A stretch of 64,000 nt of DNA from Actinosynnema sp. ALI-1.44 (GTDB taxonomy: Bacteria; Actinomycetota; Actinomycetes; Mycobacteriales; Pseudonocardiaceae), in the NCBI RefSeq assembly GCF_001984155.1, contig NZ_MTQO01000053.1, forward strand, positions 868,001-932,000, in the 5' to 3' direction. Below, in pieces: positions 1 to 8,392 of the stretch. The position numbers were made by a program, and so were the translations under genes. The notes beneath the pieces are model-generated. The model was not told where the DNA came from. It saw nothing but the letters and a program-made list of their open reading frames with translations, and made no database searches. Position 1 is the stretch's first letter, and every line of letters starts with the position of its first letter.

Positions 1-201
1 CTGCACGACACCTACAAAGCCTGGCACGACGGCGTGAAATCCCTCAGTGAGAGCGAGTTCGTTGCTCCGGTCGGCCAGGCGGAGCCGGGCTACGTCGAGT
101 ACCCGTTCGCCGCGCTGGTCCTGCACATCACGCGTGAAGTCTGTCACCACGGCGGCGAAATTGGCGCGCTGCGGGACCTCTACCGTGCACGTTTCCACTG
201 A
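1..201 (+). CDS. DinB-family protein, C-terminal fragment
   Basis: Only the last 66 codons are in the window; the gene starts upstream of base 1. The reading frame ends with a TGA at 199-201. The tail carries a histidine pair followed by GGEIGALRDLYR, preceded by a helix with LVLHITREV. This is the pattern of the C-terminal helix of the DinB/DUF664 four-helix bundle, where histidines bind a metal. Proteins of this family are cytoplasmic metalloenzymes, often thiol-dependent, and the substrate here cannot be told. The family call rests on this helix alone. Confidence 0.7.
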   Translation: MHDTYKAWHDGVKSLSESEFVAPVGQAEPGYVEYPFAALVLHITREVCHHGGEIGALRDLYRARFH

Positions 202-253
202 CCCGGGTTCCGCGTTGGGAATTCCCCAGCATTTCAACAGCTATTCATTGAGT

Positions 254-1438
254 ATGAGGAAACTGCGAACCACCGCGATCGCGGTGGCCGGACTCATGGT
301 CATGACACTGGGGACCGTGCCGACAGCCACCGCGGACGACACGGCCAAGAAACTCAACGCGGCGGACTACAAACTGGTCCGTACCGCCAACGACGCCGAC
401 TACAACAAGCTCGTCGGCGCCCTGCCGAACGCGGACGTCAAAGCCGTCCTGGACGACTCCAATCGCGAGGCGGTGCGGATCCCGAAGGAGGACGGCCAGC
501 ACATCACGCCGAACTTCGCGGCCGGGTTCCTCTGGAAGGAAGGCGACGACAACACCACGGAGTGGCGTCCGCAGGGCATCACCACCAGCAGTGACGCCCT
601 CGACGAAGGGGTGTGGCAGGACCGCAAGGTCGTCCTGGTCTCCTGGTACGGCCTGGACGGTTCGGAGAAGAAGGGCGCGCGGATCAGCTTCATCGACCGC
701 ACCGACCCGCTGAAGCCGGTCTACCGGCACGTCCTGCTGGTCCGGGCGACCACCAAGAACGGCCACCCGGACTTCGAGTCGACGAACCCCAACCACGCGG
801 GCGGACTCGCCTGGTACGGCAACCTGTTGTACGTCGCCAGCACGGACAACATCGAGGTGTACGACCTCAACGACATCCTGAAGGTCTCCACCGCGAACGA
901 CTCGGCGATCGGCCGCGCGGCCAACGGCGACTACCACGCCTACGGCTACCAGTACGTCATCCCGACGAAGTTCAGCTACAACCGCGCCACGCCGTCGCAG
1001 AACATCAGGTTCTCCGCGATCTCGCTTGACCGTTCGACGTCCCCGGACAGCATGCTCGTCACCGAATGGGACCCGGCGGGCGACGGCACCAGGTTGTTCC
1101 GGTGGGACGTCAACTACGAGACCAGGGAACTGTCCGACGTCACGGCGGACTGGGCGTACCAGGTCAACATCAAGAGCATGCAGGGCGCCGCGGCCATCAA
1201 GGGCGGCGACGGGCCGGACAAGTCCTGGTACTACATCAGCCGGAGCACCGGCGACGACAGCCGTGGCGACCTGATCGTCTGGCAGCCGGGCAAACTTGCC
1301 AACATCTACCAGGGTGAGTGGCCGATTGGCCCCGAGGACATGGCATACCGGCCGTCGACCGACGAGATGTGGACGGTCGCGGAGTACGCGAACAACCGGT
1401 ACGTCATGTCAGTCACCGCTGATCGTTTTCATCCGTAG
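254..1438 (+). CDS. secreted protein of unknown function, possibly beta-propeller-like
   Basis: The 394-aa product begins with MRKLRTT, a hydrophobic stretch and an Ala-rich site near TATADD, which is a classical Sec signal peptide. I place the start at the ATG of this signal peptide, although the frame is open further upstream. The mature part has repeated short segments such as GLAWYGNLLYVAST, IEVYDLNDIL and GDLIVWQPGKLANIYQGEW. These look like blades of a propeller or a 'sum of display strings' fold. I recognise no catalytic motif and assign no function. The last 26 bases overlap the convergent SRPBCC gene, and no terminator lies between the two. Confidence 0.75.
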   Translation: MRKLRTTAIAVAGLMVMTLGTVPTATADDTAKKLNAADYKLVRTANDADYNKLVGALPNADVKAVLDDSNREAVRIPKEDGQHITPNFAAGFLWKEGDDNTTEWRPQGITTSSDALDEGVWQDRKVVLVSWYGLDGSEKKGARISFIDRTDPLKPVYRHVLLVRATTKNGHPDFESTNPNHAGGLAWYGNLLYVASTDNIEVYDLNDILKVSTANDSAIGRAANGDYHAYGYQYVIPTKFSYNRATPSQNIRFSAISLDRSTSPDSMLVTEWDPAGDGTRLFRWDVNYETRELSDVTADWAYQVNIKSMQGAAAIKGGDGPDKSWYYISRSTGDDSRGDLIVWQPGKLANIYQGEWPIGPEDMAYRPSTDEMWTVAEYANNRYVMSVTADRFHP

Positions 1439-2039
1439 GTGGCGCGTAGGCGGCCGTCGTCCGGTCGGCGGCCGCCTGTGCCCACGCCGGGTCCTCGCCC
1501 GCGGCCATGCCCGCTTCTCCCCAGTGGGCGCTGCTTCGCCGCATGAAGTCGAGGCCTTCCGCCGAAGCGGTCCACTCTTCCTCTGGTGGCAACGGCTTCT
1601 CCGCCAGGTGGGCGGTCAGGCTCACCAGGGTGATGTCCCAGCCGACCCCGCCCGCGCCCGGGCCGTAGGTCTCCCAGTGCTCGTTCACGGGAAAGCTGTG
1701 CTCCAGGTGGAGTCGGGTCCGGCCGTCGGGGTCTTCCGCCAGCCGTACGCTCACCTGGCTCTGCTCGCCGTCGTATTCCCAGGTCAGGGCGAAGTGGCGG
1801 GGCGGGTCGCAGCCGTCGACGGTTCCGCTGGCGTTGCCTTCGATGGCGTACTCGCCGCCCAGTCGCAGGTCGCCCGACACTGGCGCGAACCAACGCCTCA
1901 GGCGGTCGGCGTTGGTGCACGCGTCCCACACGTCTTCGATTTTCGCGTCGTAGCTGCAGGTGAGGGCGATGGCTCGCCCGTCACCCTGCCGCTTGACGGT
2001 TCGCTGGACGGCGTTGAGCTGGTCGATGAGGTCCGTCAT
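1413..2039 (-). CDS. SRPBCC / AHSA1-like domain protein
   Basis: The 208-aa protein starts at MTDLIDQLNAVQR. Residues about 20-150 fit the START/Bet v1-like fold of the AHSA1 type: DAKIEDVWDACTNADRLRRWFAP, then a strand with GGEYAIEGNASGTV and a long C-terminal helix. Such proteins bind hydrophobic ligands or act as co-chaperone-like modules; the ligand is unknown. About 55 extra residues follow the domain. It lies 41 bases downstream of the ABC permease on the same strand, so it may be the last gene of that operon. Its 3' end overlaps the convergent secreted-protein gene. Confidence 0.8.
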   Translation of the reverse strand: MTDLIDQLNAVQRTVKRQGDGRAIALTCSYDAKIEDVWDACTNADRLRRWFAPVSGDLRLGGEYAIEGNASGTVDGCDPPRHFALTWEYDGEQSQVSVRLAEDPDGRTRLHLEHSFPVNEHWETYGPGAGGVGWDITLVSLTAHLAEKPLPPEEEWTASAEGLDFMRRSSAHWGEAGMAAGEDPAWAQAAADRTTAAYAPPTDENDQR

Positions 2040-2080
2040 CGCCCGAATGTAACAGTCGCGACTTATATAAGGCAATTCTG

Positions 2081-2788
2081 TTACTGGCGTGGCTCCCACT
2101 TGAAGAACCGCTGACCGACGAGCCCGAGCACCAACAACCACCCGATCGTGGCGACCAGTCCGACCGTCGACAGCGATCCGCTCCAGCCCTCGGCCAGCAG
2201 TTCGCCCGGGCCCGCCATCGGCAGCGCGGCCCCGATCGTGGCCACGATCTCGTTGTCGACCCTGGCCATGATGATCCCGGCGAACGCCGTGAACAACAGC
2301 GGGACCGCGGTGATCTGGGTGACCTCCACACTGCGGGAGAAGGCGGCTGTCACGATGCCCGCGAGCATCGCCGTCGGCAGGCCGAGCACCAGTCCGATGA
2401 CGACCGGTCCGACCTGCTGCGGGGCGGGAGCACCGATCGCCAGGCAGAAACCCATGTAGACGATGGACTGCACCAGGCCGACAACCATGATCGGTCCGGC
2501 GATCCCGGCGAACACGCCGTTGTCCGACAGCTCGGACGTGCGAAGTCGTTGCAGCACCAGTGATTGCCTGCGCGCGGTGAACACCGTCGTGCTGACGAGG
2601 AACACCGACAGGGCCAGCAGCATCACGTACGTCAGGCCCAGCTGCCCCGGCCACTCCGACTTGGGCAGGCCACGCAGTTGCAGGTACGCCATCGCGCACA
2701 GGGCCGCGGGCAGGACCACGACCGACACCATGGTCAGTTTCTTGCGGAACAGCAGCCGCAACTCCGTCAAAGCCAGGTGGAGAACCAT
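2081..2788 (-). CDS. ABC-2 type transporter permease
   Basis: The 235-aa protein has six hydrophobic segments: near residues 20-40, 58-80, 100-128, 135-160, 170-190 and 208-228. There is a basic loop (ARRQSLVLQRLRTSELS) after the second. This is the layout of an ABC-2 (DrrB-like) exporter permease. The start chosen is the ATG two bases after the stop of the ATPase gene; a GTG two codons earlier is possible. With the upstream ATPase it should form an inner-membrane exporter. The linkage to a DesKR-like two-component system across a divergent promoter resembles antibiotic or membrane-stress exporters, but the substrate is unknown. Confidence 0.88.
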   Translation of the reverse strand: MVLHLALTELRLLFRKKLTMVSVVVLPAALCAMAYLQLRGLPKSEWPGQLGLTYVMLLALSVFLVSTTVFTARRQSLVLQRLRTSELSDNGVFAGIAGPIMVVGLVQSIVYMGFCLAIGAPAPQQVGPVVIGLVLGLPTAMLAGIVTAAFSRSVEVTQITAVPLLFTAFAGIIMARVDNEIVATIGAALPMAGPGELLAEGWSGSLSTVGLVATIGWLLVLGLVGQRFFKWEPRQ

Positions 2789-2790
2789 GG

Positions 2791-3669
2791 TCACGCCTTT
2801 CCGATCGACAGGAAGATCTCCTGCAGCGACGCCTGGGTCGCGTTGAGGTCCTGCAGCCGCACCGAGTTCTCCTTGGCCCACTGCAACAGTTCGTACAGGT
2901 CCGCCTGCATGTCCCTGGTCTGCACGGTGAACACCCCGTTGTCGACCGTCACATCACCGAAAAGCCGTGGCACGCCGATGTCCGGCACTTTCGCCGTGAT
3001 CCGCGCCGGGCGGTCGGACAACACCTCCGACAGCGTCCCGGCGATCTGGATCCGGCCCTCGTGCATGATCGCCACGTGGTCGGCCAGTGCCTGCGCCTCC
3101 TCCAGGTAGTGCGTGGTGAGCAGGACCGACGAGCCGGTGTCCCGCAGGTGGTCGACGGTCTCCCACAGCTGCTGGCGCGACTCCGGGTCCAGCCCGGTGG
3201 TCGGCTCGTCCAGGATCACCAGCGGCGGCCGCCCCCAGATCGCCAGTGCGAAGTCCAGCCGCCGCCGCTCACCCCCGGAGAGCCTGTCGACCGGCACGTC
3301 CACCTTGTGCTCGAGCCCGACGATGTCCACAAGGGACTTCGCCGAGTCCTTCCTGCTGGTCAGCCCCGACCACAGGTCGAGCGTCTCGATCACGGTCAGC
3401 TCGCCGATCAACCCGGTCTGCTGGGACATCACGCCGGTGTGCGCGCTGAAGGCCGCCCGGTCGGCCACCGGGTCGACGCCGAACACGCGGACCTGCCCGC
3501 CAGCCGGTTTGCGGAACCCCTCGATCAGCTCGATCGTGGTGGTCTTGCCCGCGCCGTTCGTGCCGAGCAGCGCGAAGATCTCCCCCTGCCGGACCGTGAA
3601 GTCGACACCGGCGACGGCCGCGAACTGCCCGTAGCGGTAGGTCAATCCGGAAACTTCGATCACGTTCAT
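2791..3669 (-). CDS. ABC transporter ATP-binding protein
   Basis: The 292-aa ATPase has Walker A GTNGAGKTT near residue 37, the Q-loop at VMSQQTG, the signature LSGGERRRLDFA, Walker B LVILDEPTTGLD and the switch histidine in LLTTHYLEEA. The C-terminal 80 residues resemble the DrrA/CcmA-type tail. I chose the ATG at MNVIEVSGL; an upstream GTG would add nine residues. The gene is two bases from the permease and divergent from the histidine kinase. Together they form a drug- or lipid-export type ABC-2 system, probably under control of the adjacent two-component system. Confidence 0.93.
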   Translation of the reverse strand: MNVIEVSGLTYRYGQFAAVAGVDFTVRQGEIFALLGTNGAGKTTTIELIEGFRKPAGGQVRVFGVDPVADRAAFSAHTGVMSQQTGLIGELTVIETLDLWSGLTSRKDSAKSLVDIVGLEHKVDVPVDRLSGGERRRLDFALAIWGRPPLVILDEPTTGLDPESRQQLWETVDHLRDTGSSVLLTTHYLEEAQALADHVAIMHEGRIQIAGTLSEVLSDRPARITAKVPDIGVPRLFGDVTVDNGVFTVQTRDMQADLYELLQWAKENSVRLQDLNATQASLQEIFLSIGKA

Positions 3670-3726
3670 GGCACAAGCCTCGCCGACCGCCGCCACGGTC
3701 AGTAGTCGTCGCCGTCACGACCTCGG

Positions 3727-3740
3727 ATGACACGTGTCAT
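3727..3740. promoter_or_regulatory. perfect 14-bp palindrome between ABC operon and kinase gene
   Basis: The sequence ATGACACGTGTCAT reads the same on both strands. It lies in the short space between the divergent ABC ATPase and histidine kinase starts. LuxR-type response regulators usually bind short inverted repeats in such positions, so this is a candidate operator for the neighbouring response regulator. Its overlap with an alternative GTG for the kinase (base 3734) favours the downstream GTG as the true start. Confidence 0.45.
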
Positions 3741-3760
3741 GTGCTGTTACGTTGTGGTTC

Positions 3761-4900
3761 GTGTCCGAGACCGCAGCCATCGAGCCGATCCGGCGAACGA
3801 CGCGGTTCATGCTGCTGTTCACCGAGATCCTCATCCTGATGCCGATCTTCTTCCTGCTGCAGGAACCTCGGCACTGGGCTGTGCTGGTCGCGGTTGGACT
3901 GGTCACGGTCGTGCTGGTCGTGGTGCGGGTACGCGGCACACTGGGGCGTCTGCGGGGAGACTGGGTGCCGTACCCGAACGTCCGGGTTTTCAGCCTGGTC
4001 GGGGTGGCGCTCGCCGTGGTGTCCGTCGCGGCGGCCACGGGGCCGTTGTCGAGCCCTTTCACCTCGGTCCTGGTCGGCATGACGGCGTCCGAGTTCTTCG
4101 TCGCCAGGACGCTCAAGGTCGCCACCGGATACGCCGCCCTTGTCCTCCTGCTGCAAGCTGTCGTGTTCACGAGTGTGCTCCTGCTCGTCGGACGCGCCGA
4201 CTTCATCGGCCCGAGCCTGTTCGGCACGACCTTCGTCGCCGCGTCCCTCATGTACAGCGTCGGCCTGACGTACCGCTGGTGGGACGGGGTGCTGAAGCTG
4301 GAGGAGGCACGCCGTGACGCGGCCGAGCTCGCCGCCACCCGTGAGCGCCTGCGGCTGGCGGAGGACCTGCACGACATCCTCGGGCACGCACTGGAAGTGG
4401 TGTCGCTCAAGAGCGAACTGGCCGTCCGGCTGACCGACCCGGACAAGTCCAAGGCCGAGATGATCGAGGTACAACGCTTGGCACGCAGCGCTTTGAAGGA
4501 CGTCCGTGCCCTGGCACACGGCAACCGGCCGACCGACTTCGCCACCGAACTCACCGGCGCGCGCAACCTCCTGGACTCGGCGGGGATCTCGTGCGACTTC
4601 GACGCCGACCCCGCCGATCTGACCACGGCCGAACGCGACCTGTTCGGCCGGGTGCTGCGCGAGGCCGTGACCAACGCGCTGCGTCACTCCGACCCGCGCA
4701 CGTGCAAGGTTTCCCTTGTGACGAAGCCGGATCAGGCCTTGTTGCGGATCGTGAACGACGGTGTCGCCCCGTTGCGGCAAGGGGATGAGGGCAGCGGACT
4801 CGCCGGGTTGACCCGGCGGGTCGAAGCGTCCGGTGGGTCGTTCACCGCGCGCAACGTCGACCCGGCTTCCTTCGAGGTGATTGCGAGCCTGCCGAGATGA
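3761..4900 (+). CDS. sensor histidine kinase, DesK/NarL-type
   Basis: The 379-aa protein has about five hydrophobic segments in residues 15-170, then a coiled coil and the HisKA_3 motif AEDLHDILGHALEVVSLKSE with phospho-acceptor His204. The ATP-binding domain shows EAVTNALRHS (N-box) and GSGLAGLTRR (G-box). The first GTG in frame (base 3734) lies inside the palindrome, so the GTG at MSETAAIEP is preferred. The stop overlaps the response regulator start as ATGA. DesK-type sensors respond to membrane state or envelope-active drugs, and the likely target is the divergent ABC-2 exporter; that link is inferred. Confidence 0.9.
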   Translation: MSETAAIEPIRRTTRFMLLFTEILILMPIFFLLQEPRHWAVLVAVGLVTVVLVVVRVRGTLGRLRGDWVPYPNVRVFSLVGVALAVVSVAAATGPLSSPFTSVLVGMTASEFFVARTLKVATGYAALVLLLQAVVFTSVLLLVGRADFIGPSLFGTTFVAASLMYSVGLTYRWWDGVLKLEEARRDAAELAATRERLRLAEDLHDILGHALEVVSLKSELAVRLTDPDKSKAEMIEVQRLARSALKDVRALAHGNRPTDFATELTGARNLLDSAGISCDFDADPADLTTAERDLFGRVLREAVTNALRHSDPRTCKVSLVTKPDQALLRIVNDGVAPLRQGDEGSGLAGLTRRVEASGGSFTARNVDPASFEVIASLPR

Positions 4901-5487
4901 TCCGCGTGGTGCTGGCCGACGACGAGCAGCTGACCAGGCAGGCCGTGGCGTCGTTGCTCGGCCTCGAACCCGACCTCGAAGTCGTCGCCGACGTCGACGA
5001 CGGCCCGAAAGCCCTGATGGCGATCGCCGAGCACAAGCCGGACGTGGTCGTCCTCGATCTGGAAATGCCCACCATGGACGGCCTGCGGGTGCTCGAGCTG
5101 ATCGACACCCGGGCGATCATGCTGACTCGGCACGCCCGCCCCGGCGTCCTGCGGCAAGCCCTGTCCCTCGGTGCGAAGGGGTTTCTCGCCAAGACGGCAC
5201 CGGCCGCGTTGCTGGCGGACGTGATCCGCCGCGTGCACGCCGGAATGCGATACGTCGACCCGGAGTTCGCCGCCGAGGCGCTCGCGGAGAACGCGTGCCC
5301 GTTGACCGAGCGGGAACTCGAAGTGCTCCGCATGGTCGACGATTCCCGTACGGCACCGGACATCGCCAAGGCGTTGAACCTCTCGGCCGGGACTGTGCGC
5401 AACTACGTCTCGTCCGCGATGACGAAACTCGGCGCCCGCAGCCGCGCCCAGGCCGCACGCATGGCACGCGACAACGGCTGGATCTAA
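4897..5487 (+). CDS. response regulator, NarL/FixJ (LuxR) family
   Basis: This 196-aa regulator has a receiver domain with acidic pocket DDE near residues 8-10, phospho-acceptor Asp54 (VVLDLEMP) and conserved Lys in AKGFLAKTAP. A C-terminal LuxR helix-turn-helix follows (LTERELEVLRM ... TAPDIAKALNLSAGTVRNYVSS). The receiver is slightly short around residues 80-90, as in DesR-like proteins. It is translationally coupled to the kinase (ATGA). Its stop shares the bases CTAA with the stop of the convergent ADP-ribosylglycohydrolase-like gene, so no terminator separates the two. Confidence 0.92.
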   Translation: MIRVVLADDEQLTRQAVASLLGLEPDLEVVADVDDGPKALMAIAEHKPDVVVLDLEMPTMDGLRVLELIDTRAIMLTRHARPGVLRQALSLGAKGFLAKTAPAALLADVIRRVHAGMRYVDPEFAAEALAENACPLTERELEVLRMVDDSRTAPDIAKALNLSAGTVRNYVSSAMTKLGARSRAQAARMARDNGWI

Positions 5488-6572
5488 CGCTTCTGTGAGA
5501 ACGGGAACCAGCTGTAGAACTCGTCGTCGGACAACGGCTCGTCGCTGAACTCGCGGCGCACCTGATAGGCCAGCGTGCCCATCCGTTGGCTCAGCTCCAC
5601 CTGCGCGACGAGGTCCTGCGGCAGGAAACCCCCGCCGCCTGCGAGGCCGTACAGGCCACCGGCCAACGCCCCGGTGGTCGCGCTGTCCCCCGCGATCGTG
5701 GTGGCCCGGCCGACGACGTACTCGAACCGGTGCTCGGAGATCGCCGCCCGCGCCGCGATGGCAAGCGCGCCAACGGCTGTCTCGCTGTCTCCGAAGCTCT
5801 CGACCGTGGCGGGATCGAGCCGCGACTCCGGGGCGAACTGCGCCTCGACGACGCGGGACAGGGCCTCGTGGACGCGCTCGTGGCCCTTCCAGTGGGTCAG
5901 CTCGAACCTCGCCGCGTCGATCGCCCGGATGGGGTGCTTCACGGTCAGCAAGTACTGCACCATCACCGCGTACGCACCGGCGGCGAGGTACGCGTCGGGG
6001 TGGCCGTGGGTCAGCGCGGCGATCCGGGCGCCGAGGGTGAAGACCTCGCCGAGATCCGTGCTCCACAACGCGGCGACACCCGCCCGGCTCAGCGGGGAAC
6101 TGCCCCGCGAGTGGTTCAGCGGCTTGTCGATCGTGCCGAACGTGCCCGTCTCGGCGAAGTGCCGGATCGCGTCGACCGTGGTGCGGTCGGCCCAGCGCCG
6201 CTCGAAAAGCCCACTGGCACGCGGGAACCAGCCGTCCTGCTCGGTCACCAGCCACCGGCGCAGGGCCAGCGCCACTTCCCGCACCGGGTCCGTCCGCTCG
6301 TACCAGGTGGCGCGTACGTGCGCGCGGACCATGCCGTCCAACGCCATCAGCATCAGTTGCGTGTCCGACGTGATCGCACCCGGCTTGCCGAACACGTTCG
6401 TGAACTGCATCGGACCGTACTGGCCGTACCGCTTCAGGATGTCCACCGGCTTGTCGAACCGGACCGCCGCGCCGAGCGCGCCACCGATCGCGTGGCCGCG
6501 CAACCAGCCCGGCAGCGAGATGTCCACGCTGGCGAGGTTGCGGACGTCCAGGCCGATCTTCCAGTCGGGCAT
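5484..6572 (-). CDS. ADP-ribosylglycohydrolase-fold protein, probable immunity partner of the ART toxin
   Basis: This 362-aa protein follows the DraG/ARH fold in order: a GWLRGHAIGGALGAA start motif, AITSDTQLMLMALDG near residue 66, ALTHGHPDAYLAAGAYA in the middle and AGDSATTGALAGGLYG near residue 294. Active family members have GDALG, T-D-D-T and GD-x-D-T, whose acidic residues hold two metal ions. Here they read GGALG, S69-D70-T71 and G-D296-S-A298-T, so several ligands are missing. It is the last gene of the toxin cassette and starts on a TGATG overlap. Family knowledge suggests it reverses or blocks ADP-ribosylation by the encoded toxin. The changes may mean weak catalysis or a purely binding role. 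Confidence 0.85.
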   Translation of the reverse strand: MPDWKIGLDVRNLASVDISLPGWLRGHAIGGALGAAVRFDKPVDILKRYGQYGPMQFTNVFGKPGAITSDTQLMLMALDGMVRAHVRATWYERTDPVREVALALRRWLVTEQDGWFPRASGLFERRWADRTTVDAIRHFAETGTFGTIDKPLNHSRGSSPLSRAGVAALWSTDLGEVFTLGARIAALTHGHPDAYLAAGAYAVMVQYLLTVKHPIRAIDAARFELTHWKGHERVHEALSRVVEAQFAPESRLDPATVESFGDSETAVGALAIAARAAISEHRFEYVVGRATTIAGDSATTGALAGGLYGLAGGGGFLPQDLVAQVELSQRMGTLAYQVRREFSDEPLSDDEFYSWFPFSQKR

Positions 6573-8392
6573 CAGGAGCCGTCCGCGGCTGACAGTTCCA
6601 CGATCTGGCCCCAGTGCAGGTAATCCCCGGTCGCCTGCGGCAGGATGTACGCCTGCACGTCGCCGGGCCGGGACTCACCGTCCTTGGTGACGCACGAGAC
6701 GACCGTCCACTCGCCGGTCAGTCGCAGCCGCCGCGGCGAGTCGTCCCCGTGCAGGACGGGCACGATCTGGTCGACCGTGGTGCCTGGCGCGTACACGAGG
6801 TTCGACGTCGGCGGGCCGAACTGCTCCACGTCCAGATCGCTGACCTCGACGTAACGGAACCGCTCGAAGTTCTCCAGCGGCGGCGACGGCGGGATGGGGA
6901 CGTCGAGCACCTCGTAGGTGTCAAGCAGTTCGTCCGCCTCGCGCTGCAGGTCGGGGTAGTTCTGCCAGAGCTGGCCCATGATGTACGTCGCGGCCTGACC
7001 GACCGTGTCGAAGACGTGCTCCAGTTCGCGCCGGTCGTCGGCGTACCAGAATGCGGCCCACCGGTCGCCCTCGCGGACCAGGCACCACGCCTGGTCCTTC
7101 ACCCGGCCGATGCCGTAGTGCCGCTTGCTGACCCGGAACCGGGAAGCCATGTCCGCCAGGGCATACGCGGCCCGGTCGTAGTCCTCCCACGTGGCCGCCT
7201 CGGACTCGGGGCGACCCATCGCCATCGCGGAAGCCCGGTCCAACGCGGACCTCGGCACGGACTTGGGCGTCCGGTAGCCCGAAGACCGGATGTGCCGCAC
7301 GAAGTCCGGCGCGGGCGCGATCCCGTGCGTCCTCAGGTAGTACGCGACGGCAGCGGGCCACACCCACACGCCGTCGGTGTGGAACGCCATCGGTACAAGG
7401 CTTTCCCGCTCCGGGTGCAACAAGTCCGCCGAGTGCCCGCTCGACGACAGCACGACCTTGCCGCCGTCCAAGAAGGACAGGATGGCTTCCTTCTCCGACG
7501 CGGAAATCGCCGGTCGGTAGGTATATGGGCGGTCGTTGTTGGTGAACCCGTCGAACAACCTCGCCATCAGGGTGTACGGCTTTTCGTTCTGTGCTGGCTC
7601 GACATCCAGGGTGTGCCGGTCGAGGTTCGCTGCCAGTTCGTAGGCCAGCAGCGCACCCTGCACCATCGACGGCGGAATCACCTGCGAGTGCCTCGGCAGG
7701 GTCCGCAGGTCTTCGAAACACCCGTGGGCGTCGCCGTCGTCGGGGAACTCGCGGTCGAACTCGATGGTGGCCGGGGCGCCGCGCTTGAGCTCGTACTTCG
7801 CCGCGAACCAGGTGCCCTTGGACGGTTGGTACGCCGCCATTCGCAGCCGGTGGAACCAGTGCCCGACCACGGCAGGCGGGGACCACGCGCGCACAGCGTC
7901 GTCGTCCAGCGTGACGCTCGACCGCAGTTCGAGCCAGCCGCCCAACGCCCGGCACTCGATGCCGATCCGCTGCCACCCACCGGGGGCGGCCGCGACGACG
8001 GAGACGCTGAGATCCGTCACGATCGAGCCGGTGCCGGGCTCGTCGTCGTCCTCGCCCTCGGCGAGCACGGGCACCGGGAACCTCGGCAGGCCGGAATCCT
8101 GCCTGCCCGGCCAGACCCGCTGCTGCACCTGACGGATCACGGTCTCCGGATCGGGCGCGAGACAACCGAGCGACGGCTCGGGGTGCTCGATCCCGTCGAC
8201 GGTGAACGTGAACAACGCCTCCGGCAGGCTCTCGGAGATCCGCAGGACGAAGGAGCCGTCCTCGGTCCGCTCGAAGTCGCCGGACGGCACCGTCCCGTCC
8301 GGGGCGACGAGATCGACGGTGCCTTCCGGCCGTCGGGCGCACCGGTGGACGACGCCCTGGTGCACCGCCAGCTGTTGCATGGTTTCACTCAT
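6572..8392 (-). CDS. uncharacterised 606-aa protein of the ART toxin cassette
   Basis: I cannot name this protein. It has no signal peptide or membrane segment. Residues about 130-250 contain WFHRLRMAAYQP, a GTWFAAKYEL strand, acidic loops and FEDLRTLPRHSQVIP, a pattern seen in YezG/DUF600-like immunity-associated domains. Residues about 310-390 read VVLSSSGHSADLL, SLVPMAFHTDGVWVWPAAVAYYL and HIRSSGYRTP, a module I associate with toxin-linked actinobacterial proteins. The last 90 residues (FGPPTSNLVYAPGTTVDQIVP ... GQIVEL) only faintly recall a TNT fold and lack its Gly-rich motif. The gene is coupled to the toxin gene (ATGA) and to the ADP-ribosylglycohydrolase-like gene (TGATG), which argues for a joint role. 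Confidence 0.7.
   Translation of the reverse strand: MSETMQQLAVHQGVVHRCARRPEGTVDLVAPDGTVPSGDFERTEDGSFVLRISESLPEALFTFTVDGIEHPEPSLGCLAPDPETVIRQVQQRVWPGRQDSGLPRFPVPVLAEGEDDDEPGTGSIVTDLSVSVVAAAPGGWQRIGIECRALGGWLELRSSVTLDDDAVRAWSPPAVVGHWFHRLRMAAYQPSKGTWFAAKYELKRGAPATIEFDREFPDDGDAHGCFEDLRTLPRHSQVIPPSMVQGALLAYELAANLDRHTLDVEPAQNEKPYTLMARLFDGFTNNDRPYTYRPAISASEKEAILSFLDGGKVVLSSSGHSADLLHPERESLVPMAFHTDGVWVWPAAVAYYLRTHGIAPAPDFVRHIRSSGYRTPKSVPRSALDRASAMAMGRPESEAATWEDYDRAAYALADMASRFRVSKRHYGIGRVKDQAWCLVREGDRWAAFWYADDRRELEHVFDTVGQAATYIMGQLWQNYPDLQREADELLDTYEVLDVPIPPSPPLENFERFRYVEVSDLDVEQFGPPTSNLVYAPGTTVDQIVPVLHGDDSPRRLRLTGEWTVVSCVTKDGESRPGDVQAYILPQATGDYLHWGQIVELSAADGS

Noticed and set aside
245-937. Long minus-strand ORF across the secreted-protein gene
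   Set aside because: Shadow of the plus-strand gene, which has a signal peptide and proper codon use; high GC gives long false frames.
6572-6900. TNT NAD-glycohydrolase domain at the C-terminus of the 606-aa protein
   Set aside because: Only a faint resemblance; the Gly-rich segment and key His, Arg and Gln pattern could not be found.
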